Below are positions 9,348 to 19,765 of a stretch of 64,000 nucleotides of DNA, piece by piece. Below the pieces are notes generated by a model. It was not told the DNA's origin. It saw nothing but the letters and a program-made list of their open reading frames with translations, and ran no database searches. The DNA comes from Nitratireductor sp. (GTDB taxonomy: Bacteria > Pseudomonadota > Alphaproteobacteria > Rhizobiales > Rhizobiaceae): NCBI GenBank assembly GCA_017854535.1, contig JAFMHL010000007.1, positions 34,608 to 98,607 of the forward strand, given 5' to 3'. How positions within the stretch are numbered: position 1 is the first letter of the stretch; every line of letters starts with the position of its first letter. Both the position numbers and the translations under genes were made by a program.

Positions 9348-10561
9348 GTCTGTATCACCACTGTTGCAGTTGCTATGACGGCTATGCCTTCACCACGTCC
9401 AATTGAGCCAATTGTTTCATTGGTTGTCGCTTTAACAGAAATTCTATCGATTTCTACATCGCAAATTTGAGCGATTTGGGCACGCATTTTTTCACGATGT
9501 GGACCAATTTTGGGCATTTCACAAATCAATGTTACATCCATATGCGTGATAATGCCATGGCGAGCCCTCACCAACTTACAGGCATGAGCCAAGAATTGAT
9601 CAGATGCCGCACCGCGCCATTCAGGATCACTGGGGGGGAAGTGACTGCCAATATCCCCATCGCCGATAGCACCCAAAAGAGCGTCGGTAAGTGCGTGTAG
9701 GCCTACATCTGCATCGGAATGCCCATCCAGTTTTTTGTTAAAAGGGATTTCTACGCCGCAAAGGATAACGGCCTTTCCTTCGACCAGTCTATGAACATCA
9801 TAGCCATTCCCGGTTCGTATATCTGGAACTTTAAGTATATGATTTAAGTCGTTCATATTATTTGCAAAATCCAAATCTTCAGATGTGGTAATTTTGATGT
9901 TTTCCCTTGTACCCTGAACCAGTTTTACACTCATATCTGAAAACTCGCCAATTGCGGCATCATCGGTAAATTCGTGCTTGTCATGACTTGCCGCGTATTC
10001 ATGCGCCGCCATGATCTCCTTGAAAACAAACCCTTGTGGTGTTTGCGCCAGATAGAGATTATCACGCGAAACAGTATCAGTAACCCAAGTTGTATTGGCA
10101 TCAGCCTTTGCCTTTTTAACTGTCTCTGAAACGGCAATTGCTGGCAGCACACATATTGATGGTTCAATTGCTTCAAGGACATTCGATATGAGCTTCGGGC
10201 TAACAAAAGGACGCGCTGCATCATGTATCAGAACATTTTCCGGCTTTACGTCGTTTAACGCCTGCAGTCCCAAGTATACGCTTTGTTGGCGTGTTGCTCC
10301 ACCGAAAACAGGCATTGCTAGCTTAGAATGCTCAAAAACGAATTCGTTATATAGATCAAGATCATCGCGATGGATGACGACCTGAACCAAATCGATAAGC
10401 GGCGAAGTGTTAAATGCACTTAAGGTTTGTTGCAAAACACAATGTGAGCCGATGGAACGATATTGCTTTGGTCCATCGTCACTGGTACCCATCCGCGAAC
10501 CCCGACCAGCGGCGACAATAACGACAGCATTTTTCGTAGCGGGCAATTGGTCAGGTTTCAT
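9344..10561 (-). CDS. ispDF: Bifunctional IspDF: MEP cytidylyltransferase / MEcPP synthase
   Basis: Fusion of two enzymes of the MEP isoprenoid pathway. The IspD half (about 1-235) has the nucleotide-binding AAGRGSRMG with following PKQY, and HDAARPF. The IspF half (about 245-405) has GNGYDVHRL and DGHSDADV, which hold the metal-binding Asp and His residues, and the C-terminal VKATTNE segment. The ATG at 10561 is preferred over the upstream TTG at 10597 because GAGAG lies 5-6 bases before it. The fusion is common in alphaproteobacteria. Divergent from dusB. Confidence 0.95.
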   Translation of the reverse strand: MKPDQLPATKNAVVIVAAGRGSRMGTSDDGPKQYRSIGSHCVLQQTLSAFNTSPLIDLVQVVIHRDDLDLYNEFVFEHSKLAMPVFGGATRQQSVYLGLQALNDVKPENVLIHDAARPFVSPKLISNVLEAIEPSICVLPAIAVSETVKKAKADANTTWVTDTVSRDNLYLAQTPQGFVFKEIMAAHEYAASHDKHEFTDDAAIGEFSDMSVKLVQGTRENIKITTSEDLDFANNMNDLNHILKVPDIRTGNGYDVHRLVEGKAVILCGVEIPFNKKLDGHSDADVGLHALTDALLGAIGDGDIGSHFPPSDPEWRGAASDQFLAHACKLVRARHGIITHMDVTLICEMPKIGPHREKMRAQIAQICDVEIDRISVKATTNETIGSIGRGEGIAVIATATVVIQT

Positions 10562-10631
10562 GAAGCTCTCACAATAGGCCAAGAAGAGGGGCTTCAATAT
10601 CCCTATTCGTCCTTTTGCGACAATTCAACAC

Positions 10632-10660
10632 TTGTCTCAAGCATTTCATTTGTCTATAAA
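10632..10660 (+). promoter_or_regulatory. Candidate sigma-70 promoter for dusB-ntrBC-ntrYX
   Basis: TTGTCT (10632-10637) and TATAAA (10655-10660) are separated by exactly 17 bases, facing dusB, which starts 39 bases after the -10 element. The -35 element matches TTGACA at 4 of 6 positions and the -10 matches TATAAT at 5 of 6. An imperfect GCATTT/AAATGC repeat overlaps the spacer and -10. Confidence 0.5.
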
Positions 10661-10698
10661 ATGCACATTGGAAATAGTTGATTAAATATTAGGCATAT

Positions 10699-11745
10699 AT
10701 GACATCTGCTGCACTTAAAGAACAGCCCGAACCTTCTATTGAGCCAGCAAAACTCTTGGCGCAACCTTTGTCCGTGGGTTCTGTAGTATACCGAAATCGC
10801 GCCTTGTTGGCCCCGATGTCGGGTGTCAGCGATGTGCCATTTCGCCGTGCTGCTTGGCGCGCTGGCGCGGGAATGGTCGTGTCGGAAATGGTGGCGAGCG
10901 AAGCGCTCGTAACAGGCCATGTTGAAATGCAGATGAAAGCAGAAGGCGCAGGACTTCCTGTTCATGTTGTTCAACTTGCGGGACGACAGGCTGAATGGAT
11001 GGATCATGCAGCGCGCATTGCCGAAGCCAATGGTGCTGATGTGATCGACATCAACATGGGCTGCCCGGCACGTAGGGTTACTCAGGGCTATTCAGGATCT
11101 GCATTGATGCGCGATCTGGATCATGCATTGACACTAATTCATGCTGTGGTGAAAGCTGTCAAAGTTCCGGTCACTCTCAAAATGCGCCTTGGTTGGGATC
11201 ATGATACGATCAATGCACCAGAACTCGCCAAACGGGCGGAAGACGCAGGTATTCAGTTGCTAACCGTTCATGGCCGGACCCGGTGCCAGTTTTATAAAGG
11301 TGCAGCGGATTGGAGTGCTGTGCGCCAGGTAAAACAGGCTACTTCATTACCGATGCTTGTAAATGGCGATATAGCCAATCTTCAAAATGCAAAAGACGCG
11401 TTAATTGCATCTGGCGCTGACGGAATCATGATTGGAAGGGCAAGCTATGGCCAACCTGATTTGCCCGGCAGAATAATCAGTGAGGCGCAAAATGTAGTTC
11501 CTCACGATTCCTACGATATCGTCGAACATTATGTGGATATGATTGATTTTTATGGTGAAGCCCTCGGCACAAAATGCTCGCGAAAACACATAGGCTGGTG
11601 GATGGAACGCCAAACATTCAACATTGAAGCCAAGTTGAAGATGGAAATGATGACGGCTTCAGCGTCAAGCAAAGTCATAGTGCATCTGGAAGCCTTGCAG
11701 GCTCAGGCCCAAGCTATCCTTAGAAGCTCAAGGAACGCTGCTTGA
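10699..11745 (+). CDS. dusB: tRNA-dihydrouridine synthase DusB (NifR3)
   Basis: FMN-dependent reductase that makes dihydrouridine in tRNA. TIM-barrel domain over about residues 25-270, with the catalytic cysteine in NMGCPARRVTQGYSGSA and the FMN/tRNA-binding GVSDVPFRRAAW, HGRTRCQFYKG and NGDI segments. About 348 residues. It is the first gene of the classic rhizobial nifR3-ntrB-ntrC-ntrY-ntrX operon, and its stop codon touches the ntrB start (TGATG). Confidence 0.95.
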   Translation: MTSAALKEQPEPSIEPAKLLAQPLSVGSVVYRNRALLAPMSGVSDVPFRRAAWRAGAGMVVSEMVASEALVTGHVEMQMKAEGAGLPVHVVQLAGRQAEWMDHAARIAEANGADVIDINMGCPARRVTQGYSGSALMRDLDHALTLIHAVVKAVKVPVTLKMRLGWDHDTINAPELAKRAEDAGIQLLTVHGRTRCQFYKGAADWSAVRQVKQATSLPMLVNGDIANLQNAKDALIASGADGIMIGRASYGQPDLPGRIISEAQNVVPHDSYDIVEHYVDMIDFYGEALGTKCSRKHIGWWMERQTFNIEAKLKMEMMTASASSKVIVHLEALQAQAQAILRSSRNAA

Positions 11746-12884
11746 TGGATGCGCCCGCAAGTCAATCAAAACCTGTACCATCTGCAATCTTGGATGCCTT
11801 GGTTCATCCTGTATTGGTTGTGGATGAAAACAACAACATCGTTTATGCGAACCAGTCTTGCGAAGTATTTTTCAAATCCTCAGTAGGATATATCTGCCGC
11901 CAACACGTCGGCTATTTCCTGCCTTTTGCCAGTCCGATTCTATCTTTGATAGATCAAGTGCGTCAGTACAACGCTTCTATCAATGAGTACAAAATTGACA
12001 TTTCCTCTCCGCGTATCGGCAGGGAAAAAATCATTGATGTATTTGGTGCTTCCCATGGGGAGTTGCCCGGCCATGTCATATTGCAATTCATTCCTCAGTC
12101 AGCAGCAGAAAAACTAGATAGGCAAATGACACACCGAAATGCCGCCCGCTCTGTTACGGGATTGGCGTCGATGTTGGCCCACGAAATCAAAAATCCTTTG
12201 TCAGGCATCAGAGGCGCAGCCCAGTTACTTGAAATGTCGGGTAGCGATGATGACCGTGAACTTACCCAATTGATTAAAGATGAAACGGACCGGATCGTAA
12301 AACTTGTCGATCGAATGGAAGTTTTTTCAGACGAACGACCTTTGGAAAAATCTCCTGTTAACATTCATGCTGTTTTGGAGCATGTTCGAAAATTGGCTGA
12401 GACCGGTTTTGGCAGCAATGTGCGATTTTCAGAATTGTATGACCCATCATTGCCGCCAGTGATTGGTAACCGGGATCAGTTGGTTCAAGTATTTTTAAAC
12501 CTTATCAAAAACGCAGTTGAGAGCACCAAAAATACTAAAAACCCCGAGGTGACGCTCTCCACTGGTTTCAGGCCAGGGGTCCATTTGTCTATTCCAGGTG
12601 CAGGCGGACGCATCGCATTGCCGATTGAATTGATTGTCCGAGATAACGGCTCTGGCATTCCCGAAGATATCAAAGAACACATTTTCGACCCGTTCGTAAC
12701 AACCAAAACAAACGGCTCTGGTCTGGGCCTTGCCCTCGTTGCCAAAATCGTTGGTGACCATGGGGGCATGTTGGAATGCGAATCTGACAATCGGGGAACA
12801 AGCTTCCGTATCCTTCTACCCGTCTATAAAAACCGTGAAAAAGAAACACCTTTGTCTGTCGATGAATGGGAAAATCAGGAATGA
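11745..12884 (+). CDS. ntrB: Nitrogen regulation sensor kinase NtrB (GlnL)
   Basis: Cytosolic histidine kinase/phosphatase that controls NtrC according to nitrogen status through PII. It has an N-terminal PAS domain (about 12-125), a HisKA dimerisation domain with H146 in [11 protein letters not shown], and an ATPase domain with [16 protein letters not shown] and GSGLGLALV boxes. No membrane segments. The ATG at 11745 is chosen over TTG 11742 and has AAGGA about 10 bases upstream. It overlaps ntrC by 4 bases. Confidence 0.95.
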   Translation: MDAPASQSKPVPSAILDALVHPVLVVDENNNIVYANQSCEVFFKSSVGYICRQHVGYFLPFASPILSLIDQVRQYNASINEYKIDISSPRIGREKIIDVFGASHGELPGHVILQFIPQSAAEKLDRQMTHRNAARSVTGLASMLAHEIKNPLSGIRGAAQLLEMSGSDDDRELTQLIKDETDRIVKLVDRMEVFSDERPLEKSPVNIHAVLEHVRKLAETGFGSNVRFSELYDPSLPPVIGNRDQLVQVFLNLIKNAVESTKNTKNPEVTLSTGFRPGVHLSIPGAGGRIALPIELIVRDNGSGIPEDIKEHIFDPFVTTKTNGSGLGLALVAKIVGDHGGMLECESDNRGTSFRILLPVYKNREKETPLSVDEWENQE

Positions 12885-14323
12885 GTAAAGGTACCGTATT
12901 AATTGCCGATGACGACGCTGCAATCAGAACCGTATTAAATCAGGCAATGACACGCGCTGGATTTGAAGTTCGGGTCACTTCGAATATTTCTACTTTATGG
13001 AAATGGGTTTCAGAAGGCGGCGGCGATGTGGTTATCACAGATGTTTCCATGCCCGATGGAAACGCGTTTGATTTCCTGCCCAAAATGAAGCGCGCCAGAC
13101 CTGATCTTCCGGTAATTGTTATCAGCGCCCAAAATACTTTTATGACTGCGATCAAAGCGTCTGAACGCGGCGCCTATGAGTATTTGCCCAAACCATTTGA
13201 TTTACCCGAATTGATTGCAATAACCGATAGGGCAGTTTCTCAGCCCAAACGCTCGCCAGAAACCAGTTCATCACCAAAGCAATTCCAAGATATGCCCTTG
13301 GTTGGACGCTCTCCTGCTATGCAAGATGTTTACAGGGTCTTGGCGCGGCTCATGCAAACGGACTTAACCCTTTTGATCAATGGTGAATCTGGAACCGGCA
13401 AGGAATTGGTCGCGCGTGCTTTGCACGAATATGGAAAGCGGAAAAACGGCCCCTTTGTAGCGATAAACATGGCAGCCATTCCAAAAGACCTTATCGAAAG
13501 TGAGCTGTTTGGGCACGAAAGAGGGGCGTTCACGGGCGCCCATTCAAGATCAGCAGGGCGATTTGAGCAGGCAGAAGGTGGCACGCTATTTCTTGACGAG
13601 ATTGGTGACATGCCGATGGAAGCACAAACTCGATTGCTGCGTGTTCTTCAGCAAGGTGAATACACAACAGTCGGTGGACGTACGCCCATAAAAAGCGATG
13701 TGCGAATTGTTGCTGCAACGAATAAGGATTTGAAGTCCTCAATCAATCAGGGTCTCTTCCGTGAGGATTTATTTTTCAGATTGAACGTTGTTCCGCTGCG
13801 CCTTCCGCCATTGCGTGAGCGTAGCGAAGATATATCCGATCTTGTCGATCACTTCTTAGCGATCAATGCCAAAAACGGTATGAGTTCAAAAACTATTGAT
13901 ATTTCCGGTATAGATGCCATGCAGCGCTATTCGTGGCCAGGTAATGTCCGTGAATTGGAAAATCTTATTTTACGTCTGGCGGCACTGTATCCGCAGGATC
14001 ATATTAGCGGAGAAATTGTCAGACAGGAATTATCATCTGGTGAGTTCCAGCAAAATTCCACTCCGGAAAATACAATTCAGGCTGATATATCCATTGCCAC
14101 GGAAAACTGGCTCGGTGAACATTTCAGAAAATTCCCCGATGGTCAGGCTCCCCACGGCTTATACCGTGAAGTTCTAAAACGAATGGAAATACCGCTGATC
14201 CTTGCAAGCCTGGCTTATACAAAAGGCAATCAAATCAAAGCCGCTGACTTGTTAGGACTCAATCGAAACACACTACGCAAGAAGATTAAAGAGTTGGACA
14301 TTCGGTTCAATCGAATGAACTAA
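12881..14323 (+). CDS. ntrC: Nitrogen regulation response regulator NtrC (GlnG)
   Basis: Sigma-54 activator of nitrogen assimilation genes. Receiver domain at about 1-120 with phosphoacceptor D54 ([10 protein letters not shown]). The AAA+ domain at about 140-370 has Walker A GESGTGKE, an intact GAFTGA sigma-54 contact loop, and Walker [14 protein letters not shown] Fis-type helix-turn-helix at the C-terminus reads [16 protein letters not shown]. The start at 12881 gives the rhizobial N-terminus [12 protein letters not shown] and an ATGA overlap with ntrB; the frame is open further upstream to 12866. Confidence 0.96.
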   Translation: MSKGTVLIADDDAAIRTVLNQAMTRAGFEVRVTSNISTLWKWVSEGGGDVVITDVSMPDGNAFDFLPKMKRARPDLPVIVISAQNTFMTAIKASERGAYEYLPKPFDLPELIAITDRAVSQPKRSPETSSSPKQFQDMPLVGRSPAMQDVYRVLARLMQTDLTLLINGESGTGKELVARALHEYGKRKNGPFVAINMAAIPKDLIESELFGHERGAFTGAHSRSAGRFEQAEGGTLFLDEIGDMPMEAQTRLLRVLQQGEYTTVGGRTPIKSDVRIVAATNKDLKSSINQGLFREDLFFRLNVVPLRLPPLRERSEDISDLVDHFLAINAKNGMSSKTIDISGIDAMQRYSWPGNVRELENLILRLAALYPQDHISGEIVRQELSSGEFQQNSTPENTIQADISIATENWLGEHFRKFPDGQAPHGLYREVLKRMEIPLILASLAYTKGNQIKAADLLGLNRNTLRKKIKELDIRFNRMN

Positions 14324-14490
14324 TTTATCTCCAATGAACCAATTGACGAAGTGTTTCATTTTTGCCACATTGCAGTGGCATCGTTGCAACATATTGTTCG
14401 TATCAGTTGCATTGATTCAAGCAAATTTATCGATGTTAAATATAGACACAGCCCTTGCAGAGTTTGCATAGGCGCAAACGTATTTCGGGG

Positions 14491-16908
14491 ATGTTTTTGG
14501 CGCAGTCAGGCAATGCTATTGCATCGAATTCAGGAAGTGATATCGCCCATATCGCTGACACGAATTTGAAAAATGTGCCGCAAAATGCTCAACCAAGTTC
14601 CAACTATATTCCAAGAGAATCCAATAATCTTACAAGAAAACTAGGCTTTGCAACTGTCATCGCGCTTTTGATGACTGGCGTGCTTACCTTTTTCATTTTG
14701 TTTGGCCTCACACCGCTTGAGCCGGATGAAAATGTTGTCAGGGCCGCACTTATAGCCAACTCTTTATTGGCCTTGGTTCTTGTTGCCTTGATTGTCATGG
14801 AGGTTCTCAGGTTACTGCGTTCCAGACGCAGAGGGCGTGCTGCAGCCCGTTTGCATATTCGTATCGTTGGCCTATTTGCTTTGGTAGCTGCCTTGCCCGC
14901 GATCATGGTGGCTATCGTAGCAAGTGTCACCCTCGATCTTGGTCTCGATCGCTGGTTTGAAATACGCACCAAGGAAATTGTTCAAGGTTCAGTGAGCGTT
15001 GCCCAAGCCTATGTGGATGAAAGCGCGCGCGTGCATATCAACGCGACAGTATCGATGGCCAGCGAGTTGGACCGCGCAAGGCGCTTATATAGCTTGGATA
15101 GAACTGGCTTTGTTGAATTGATGAACTTGCAGACGAGGGGCAGGGGAATGGTCGCGGCTGAGTTGGTTCGCGAAGACGGTGAAGTTGTTATCTCTTCCAA
15201 GGTCAACGAAGAATTAGAACTTCCATCTGTTCCTGAAGAATCGTTAGAAGCGGCGAAAACCGGCGATGTCATTTTCATTCCTCGTGGACGTACGAATATC
15301 ATTGGTTCCGTATTAAAAATGCGCGCTATCCCTGATCTTTATTTGTACACCATACGGCCAATGCGCGAAGATGTGTTGCTATCGCTCCGGCTAATGGAGG
15401 AAAACACAAACGAATATACGGCACTGGAAAACAGCAGACTACCTGTTCAGTTAACATTCGCTGTTCTCTATTTGGCAATGGCCTTGATGATTTTGCTCGC
15501 GGCTATCTGGATGGGCATTAGCGTTGCAGATAGATTTGTCCGGCCAATTCGGCGGCTGATTGATGCGGCGGATCAAGTCTCGTCAGGCAATCTCGATGTA
15601 AATGTCGATACGCAGCACACCGAGGGGGACTTCAAGAACCTTGGAGACACATTTAACACCATGACAACGCAGTTGAAACAACAGCGCGGAGCATTGTTGA
15701 AAGCCAACAAAGATATCGATGATCGGGCCCGTTTTACAGAGGCTGTTTTATCAGGTGTAAGTGCAGCGGTTATTGGGGTTGATGAAACAGGCAATGTCAA
15801 AATCGCCAATTTGTCCACGAAGTCGCTTTTTGGTCTGTCAGAGTCCGCGACTGGAAATATAGGCACCATATTACCAGAATTGGCTGTTGTTCTTGAAAAT
15901 GCCAGGCAGTCAGGAAAAGCTGAATATCGAGAACAGATCAGCGCGATGATCGAAGGTCAGTCACGAAATTTGAATGTGCAGGTAACTCAAGAACGTGATG
16001 CAACGTCTGACAATTCATTCGTAATTACCATTGATGACATCACCGATTTGGTTGTCGCTCAAAGGAGCACTGCCTGGTCAGATATTGCCCGCCGCATTGC
16101 CCACGAAATCAAAAACCCGTTAACACCAATCCAGCTTTCCGCAGAGCGAATTCGCAAACGCTACCGCAAATACATTACCGAAGATACGGAAGTATTTGAC
16201 CGCTGCACCGAAACTATTATCAGGCAGGTTGGAGATATTGGTCGTATGGTGGATGAATTTTCGTCTTTTGCCCGAATGCCAAAACCTGAAATGTCCAAAG
16301 GCGATATTTCGAAAACCATACAAGAAGCACTCTTTACCCAAAAAGTGGCCAATTCTCACATCAACTATTCTTTAGACTTGGGTGACGAAAAGCACATCGT
16401 CAGGTTTGATGATCGTTTAATGTCACAGGCGCTAATCAATTTGATCAAAAATGCCGGTGAGGCGATTGATGCGGTTGCAGCAACAGAGTTACCGAAAGGT
16501 GAGGGGAAAGTAGATATCCATGCATGGCATGACAAAGGTTCAGTGGTGATTGATATCATTGATAATGGCAAAGGACTGCCTGAAGAGGATCGTCAAAAGC
16601 TCCTGGAACCCTATATGACCACACGGCAAAAAGGGACTGGTCTTGGATTGGCAATTGTCCGAAAGATTCTAGAAGACCATGGAGGAAGCATCGAGTTGAT
16701 GGATGCACCAAGTGTTTCAACTGGTGGCCGCGGTGCGATGATGCGCCTAAGAATTCCACTGTTTGAAAATGAAGAAACAGCAGTGCTCGAAGAGCAAGGT
16801 AGTGAAGTTGAAAATGGGGCGAAAAGTTCAACGAAAGGGGATGGAAGCAGTTTGCATACCCCTGATCCGATAACAGAAAACATGACAACAAAAGAGGCAA
16901 CGTCCTAA
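14491..16908 (+). CDS. ntrY: Nitrogen regulation transmembrane sensor kinase NtrY
   Basis: Membrane histidine kinase paired with NtrX. About 805 residues: several N-terminal membrane segments (roughly residues 40-160), an extracytoplasmic region, another membrane segment near 340, then HAMP, PAS, HisKA ([20 protein letters not shown]) and ATPase (INLIKNAGEA, GTGLGLAIV) domains. In related bacteria the NtrY/NtrX pair affects nitrogen, redox and envelope processes; the signal here is unknown. The ATG at 14491 is a choice; the frame opens with TTG at 14455 and neither has a strong binding site. The 130-base gap after ntrC could hold a separate promoter. Confidence 0.93.
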   Translation: MFLAQSGNAIASNSGSDIAHIADTNLKNVPQNAQPSSNYIPRESNNLTRKLGFATVIALLMTGVLTFFILFGLTPLEPDENVVRAALIANSLLALVLVALIVMEVLRLLRSRRRGRAAARLHIRIVGLFALVAALPAIMVAIVASVTLDLGLDRWFEIRTKEIVQGSVSVAQAYVDESARVHINATVSMASELDRARRLYSLDRTGFVELMNLQTRGRGMVAAELVREDGEVVISSKVNEELELPSVPEESLEAAKTGDVIFIPRGRTNIIGSVLKMRAIPDLYLYTIRPMREDVLLSLRLMEENTNEYTALENSRLPVQLTFAVLYLAMALMILLAAIWMGISVADRFVRPIRRLIDAADQVSSGNLDVNVDTQHTEGDFKNLGDTFNTMTTQLKQQRGALLKANKDIDDRARFTEAVLSGVSAAVIGVDETGNVKIANLSTKSLFGLSESATGNIGTILPELAVVLENARQSGKAEYREQISAMIEGQSRNLNVQVTQERDATSDNSFVITIDDITDLVVAQRSTAWSDIARRIAHEIKNPLTPIQLSAERIRKRYRKYITEDTEVFDRCTETIIRQVGDIGRMVDEFSSFARMPKPEMSKGDISKTIQEALFTQKVANSHINYSLDLGDEKHIVRFDDRLMSQALINLIKNAGEAIDAVAATELPKGEGKVDIHAWHDKGSVVIDIIDNGKGLPEEDRQKLLEPYMTTRQKGTGLGLAIVRKILEDHGGSIELMDAPSVSTGGRGAMMRLRIPLFENEETAVLEEQGSEVENGAKSSTKGDGSSLHTPDPITENMTTKEATS

Positions 16909-18311
16909 TGGCTTCCGATATTTTAGTTATTGATGACGAGAAAGACATTCGTGATCTTGTGGCAGGAATTCTCGAGGACGAGGGATACGATACCCGAATG
17001 GCGGGTGACAGTGACTCGGCTCTTGCAGCAATTGGTGAGCGAAAACCAAGCATGGTATTTCTTGATATCTGGTTGCAGGGCTCAAAACTCGACGGATTGG
17101 AACTGCTGGAAGTTATCAAAAAAACCCATGCTGATCTTCCGGTTGTTGTGATTTCCGGTCACGGGAATATCGAAACGGCTGTCGCAGCTATTCGAAATGG
17201 CGCTTATGACTATTTGGAAAAGCCGTTTAAAGTTGACCGTCTATTGCTTGTCGCTGAACGTGCTCTTGAAACCTCCAAGTTGAAAAAACAGGTTCAGGAG
17301 CTCCAAGACAAAAGCACTGACATGACAGATCTGATTGGCACATCCCAGGCGATGGCAAATTTACGTCAGACACTAGATCGTATTTCTCCAACAAACAGCC
17401 GCATCATGATCCTTGGCGGCTCAGGATCAGGCAAAGAACTAGTTGCCAGAACCATACACAAAATGTCGAACCGGGACAAAGGACCGTTTGTCGTACTGAA
17501 CGCTGCTCAAATCACGCCCGAGGGAATGGAGCTCGAATTATTCGGTAGCGAAGAAACGGGTGAAGGCGGACGCAAAGTAGGTGTGCTGGAAGAAGCCCAT
17601 GGCGGCACGCTTTATATCGACGAAGTGGCTGATATGCCCCGCGACACACAGAGTAAGATTTTGCGGGTCTTGGTAGAACAACAATTCCAGCGCGTTGGGG
17701 GGAACACCAAAGTCAAAGTGGATGTACGGGTACTCTCCTCTACCGCTCAAAATCTCGAGCAGCTCATAAAGGACGGAAGTTTTCGTGAAGACCTTTTTCA
17801 CCGTCTTGCAGTGGTGCCCCTTGTCGTGCCGCCATTGTCCGAGCGACGTGAAGATGTTCCCGCATTGATTGAGGCATTTATGGCCCAAATCTCACGCCAA
17901 TCCGGCATTGCAAAGTGCGAAATGGGCGCTGATGCCATGGCTGTTTTGCAGGCCCATAACTGGCCTGGTAATGTCCGCCAACTACGCAACAACATAGAAC
18001 GTTTGATGATCTTGTCGCGTGTTGGCGAAGGTGAAGTGATAACGGCCGATATGCTTCCTAGCGAGATTGGCGAAATGTTACCGTCTTTTGGTGGAGATGA
18101 AACTGAGCATTTGCTCTCGCTGCCTTTGAAAGATGCCCGCGAGCGTTTTGAAAAAGACTATCTTGCGGCACAAGTTGGCCGATTTGGCGGAAATATCTCG
18201 CGTACAGCCGAATTCGTTGGTATGGAGCGTTCTGCACTGCATCGTAAATTAAAAAGTCTGGGCTTATTCGAGAAAAGCGTGAAACAGACACTGCCGATGA
18301 AGAAGCTGTGA
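16908..18311 (+). CDS. ntrX: NtrX response regulator without a GAFTGA loop
   Basis: Partner of NtrY. Receiver domain with D53 (FLDIWLQG), AAA+ domain with Walker A GGSGSGKE and Walker B GGTLYIDEVADM, and a C-terminal Fis-type helix-turn-helix (ISRTAEFVGMERSALHRKL). The loop between the Walker motifs reads LFGSEETGEGGRKVG, so the GAFTGA sigma-54 contact motif present in the neighbouring NtrC is missing. This protein may therefore regulate without sigma-54, as reported for NtrX of several alphaproteobacteria. Start overlaps the ntrY stop by one base (TAATG), with AGAGG upstream. Confidence 0.94.
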   Translation: MASDILVIDDEKDIRDLVAGILEDEGYDTRMAGDSDSALAAIGERKPSMVFLDIWLQGSKLDGLELLEVIKKTHADLPVVVISGHGNIETAVAAIRNGAYDYLEKPFKVDRLLLVAERALETSKLKKQVQELQDKSTDMTDLIGTSQAMANLRQTLDRISPTNSRIMILGGSGSGKELVARTIHKMSNRDKGPFVVLNAAQITPEGMELELFGSEETGEGGRKVGVLEEAHGGTLYIDEVADMPRDTQSKILRVLVEQQFQRVGGNTKVKVDVRVLSSTAQNLEQLIKDGSFREDLFHRLAVVPLVVPPLSERREDVPALIEAFMAQISRQSGIAKCEMGADAMAVLQAHNWPGNVRQLRNNIERLMILSRVGEGEVITADMLPSEIGEMLPSFGGDETEHLLSLPLKDARERFEKDYLAAQVGRFGGNISRTAEFVGMERSALHRKLKSLGLFEKSVKQTLPMKKL

Positions 18312-18364
18312 CTGCGGACTAGATATAGGCGGCATTGCCACCTCAAAAGCATAAGAGACTTGAT

Positions 18365-19741
18365 ATGAAGATCATTATTTGCGGTGCTGGCCAAGTGGGA
18401 TACGGTATTGCCGAACGCTTGGCAAAAGAAGGCAATGATGTTTCGGTCATCGATAACTCCGCTGAACTTGTTCAAAACATTCAGGATAAATTGGATGTTC
18501 GCGGCTACCACGGCCATGGATCGCATCCTGATGTTTTGTCCGCTGCAGGCGCTGATCAAGCAGATATGATCATCGCCGTGACTTTGTATGATGAAGTCAA
18601 CATGGTTGCCTGTCAGGTCGCCCATTCGCTTTTCAATGTGCCTACCAAAATAGCAAGAATTAGAGCGCAGAGTTATCGCCAGCCCCATTGGCAAAATCTG
18701 TTTGCACGCCAGCACATGCCGATTGATGTGATCATCTCACCGGAGACTGAAGTTGCCAATGTTATCCTGCGGCGCATTTCTCTTCCCGGCGCCCGAGATA
18801 TCGTACCTTTTGCCGATGATCAGGTTTCCATGCTGGCAATTGATTGTGATGAAGATTGCCCGGTAATCGACACCCCGCTTTCGCAGTTGAGTGAGCTGTT
18901 TCCAGATTTGAACGCGACTGTTGTTGGTATTTGGCGTGATGGCGAGATGATCGCTCCCAAATCCGGTGATCAGATTTTATTGGGTGATTTGGCCTATGTC
19001 ATAACAGATAAAAAACAGGCGCGCCGCACACTGGGAATTTTCGGAAAAGAGAAGCCTGAGTTAAGTCGTTTGATCATCGCAGGTGGCGGTAATATCGGAC
19101 TTTACTTGGCTAAGCAGATGGAAGAGTTGATGCCCTCAACCAAAGTTCGTGTGATTGAAAGATCGCGCGATGTGGCGGTTAAAATGGCAGATGGTTTGGA
19201 TAAGACTGTAATTCTTCATGGCAGCGCATTGGACGAACAATTGTTGATCGAAGCTGGCATCGCAAATGCCGACTTGATGGTGTCGATCACCAATGATGAT
19301 CAGGTGAATATTCTATCCAGCGTCCTTGCCAAGAAACTGGGTTGCGCAGGAAATCTGGCGCTACTTAACAATGCTGGATATCATGGCTTTACCAAGTCAC
19401 TTGGCATTGATGACTACATCAATCCGCGATCAGTGACGATTTCAAGCGTTTTACAACACGTCAGACGTGGCCGCATCCGCGGCGTTTATTCAATTCAGAA
19501 CGGACAGGCGGAAATTATCGAGGCTGAAGCGCTTTCAACTTCGCCATTGGTTGGAAAGCCCTTGCGTGAACTCGATTTACCGCCGGGCATTCGAATTGGA
19601 GCGGTGATCCATGAAGGGGTCGTCTCTCAACCAACTGGAGAAACTATAATCAAGCCAACAGACCGTATCATCATGTTGGCATTGTCAGAACGTGTCCGAC
19701 AGGTGGAACAAATGTTCAGGGTCAGTCTTGAGTATTTCTAG
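18365..19741 (+). CDS. trkA: Trk potassium uptake regulatory protein TrkA
   Basis: Peripheral NAD-binding subunit that gates Trk potassium channels. Two RCK units in tandem: the first Rossmann motif is CGAGQVGYGIAERLA at the N-terminus and the second is AGGGNIGLYLA near residue 240, each followed by an RCK_C domain. 458 residues, typical. ATG 18365 is preferred over the upstream in-frame ATG at 18335 because the Rossmann strand MKIIICGAGQVG then starts the protein and AGAGA lies upstream. trkA after ntrX is a conserved rhizobial arrangement; its channel partner trkH follows 24 bases later. Confidence 0.95.
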   Translation: MKIIICGAGQVGYGIAERLAKEGNDVSVIDNSAELVQNIQDKLDVRGYHGHGSHPDVLSAAGADQADMIIAVTLYDEVNMVACQVAHSLFNVPTKIARIRAQSYRQPHWQNLFARQHMPIDVIISPETEVANVILRRISLPGARDIVPFADDQVSMLAIDCDEDCPVIDTPLSQLSELFPDLNATVVGIWRDGEMIAPKSGDQILLGDLAYVITDKKQARRTLGIFGKEKPELSRLIIAGGGNIGLYLAKQMEELMPSTKVRVIERSRDVAVKMADGLDKTVILHGSALDEQLLIEAGIANADLMVSITNDDQVNILSSVLAKKLGCAGNLALLNNAGYHGFTKSLGIDDYINPRSVTISSVLQHVRRGRIRGVYSIQNGQAEIIEAEALSTSPLVGKPLRELDLPPGIRIGAVIHEGVVSQPTGETIIKPTDRIIMLALSERVRQVEQMFRVSLEYF

Positions 19742-19765
19742 GATCATAGGGAGCAAGAGGCTCTC

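Noticed and set aside
16556..17119. 187-codon minus-strand frame opposite ntrY/ntrX
   Set aside because: Shadow of conserved kinase and receiver domains; no binding site.
18158..18715. 185-codon minus-strand frame across ntrX end and trkA start
   Set aside because: Lies opposite two strongly conserved genes and has no homology signal.
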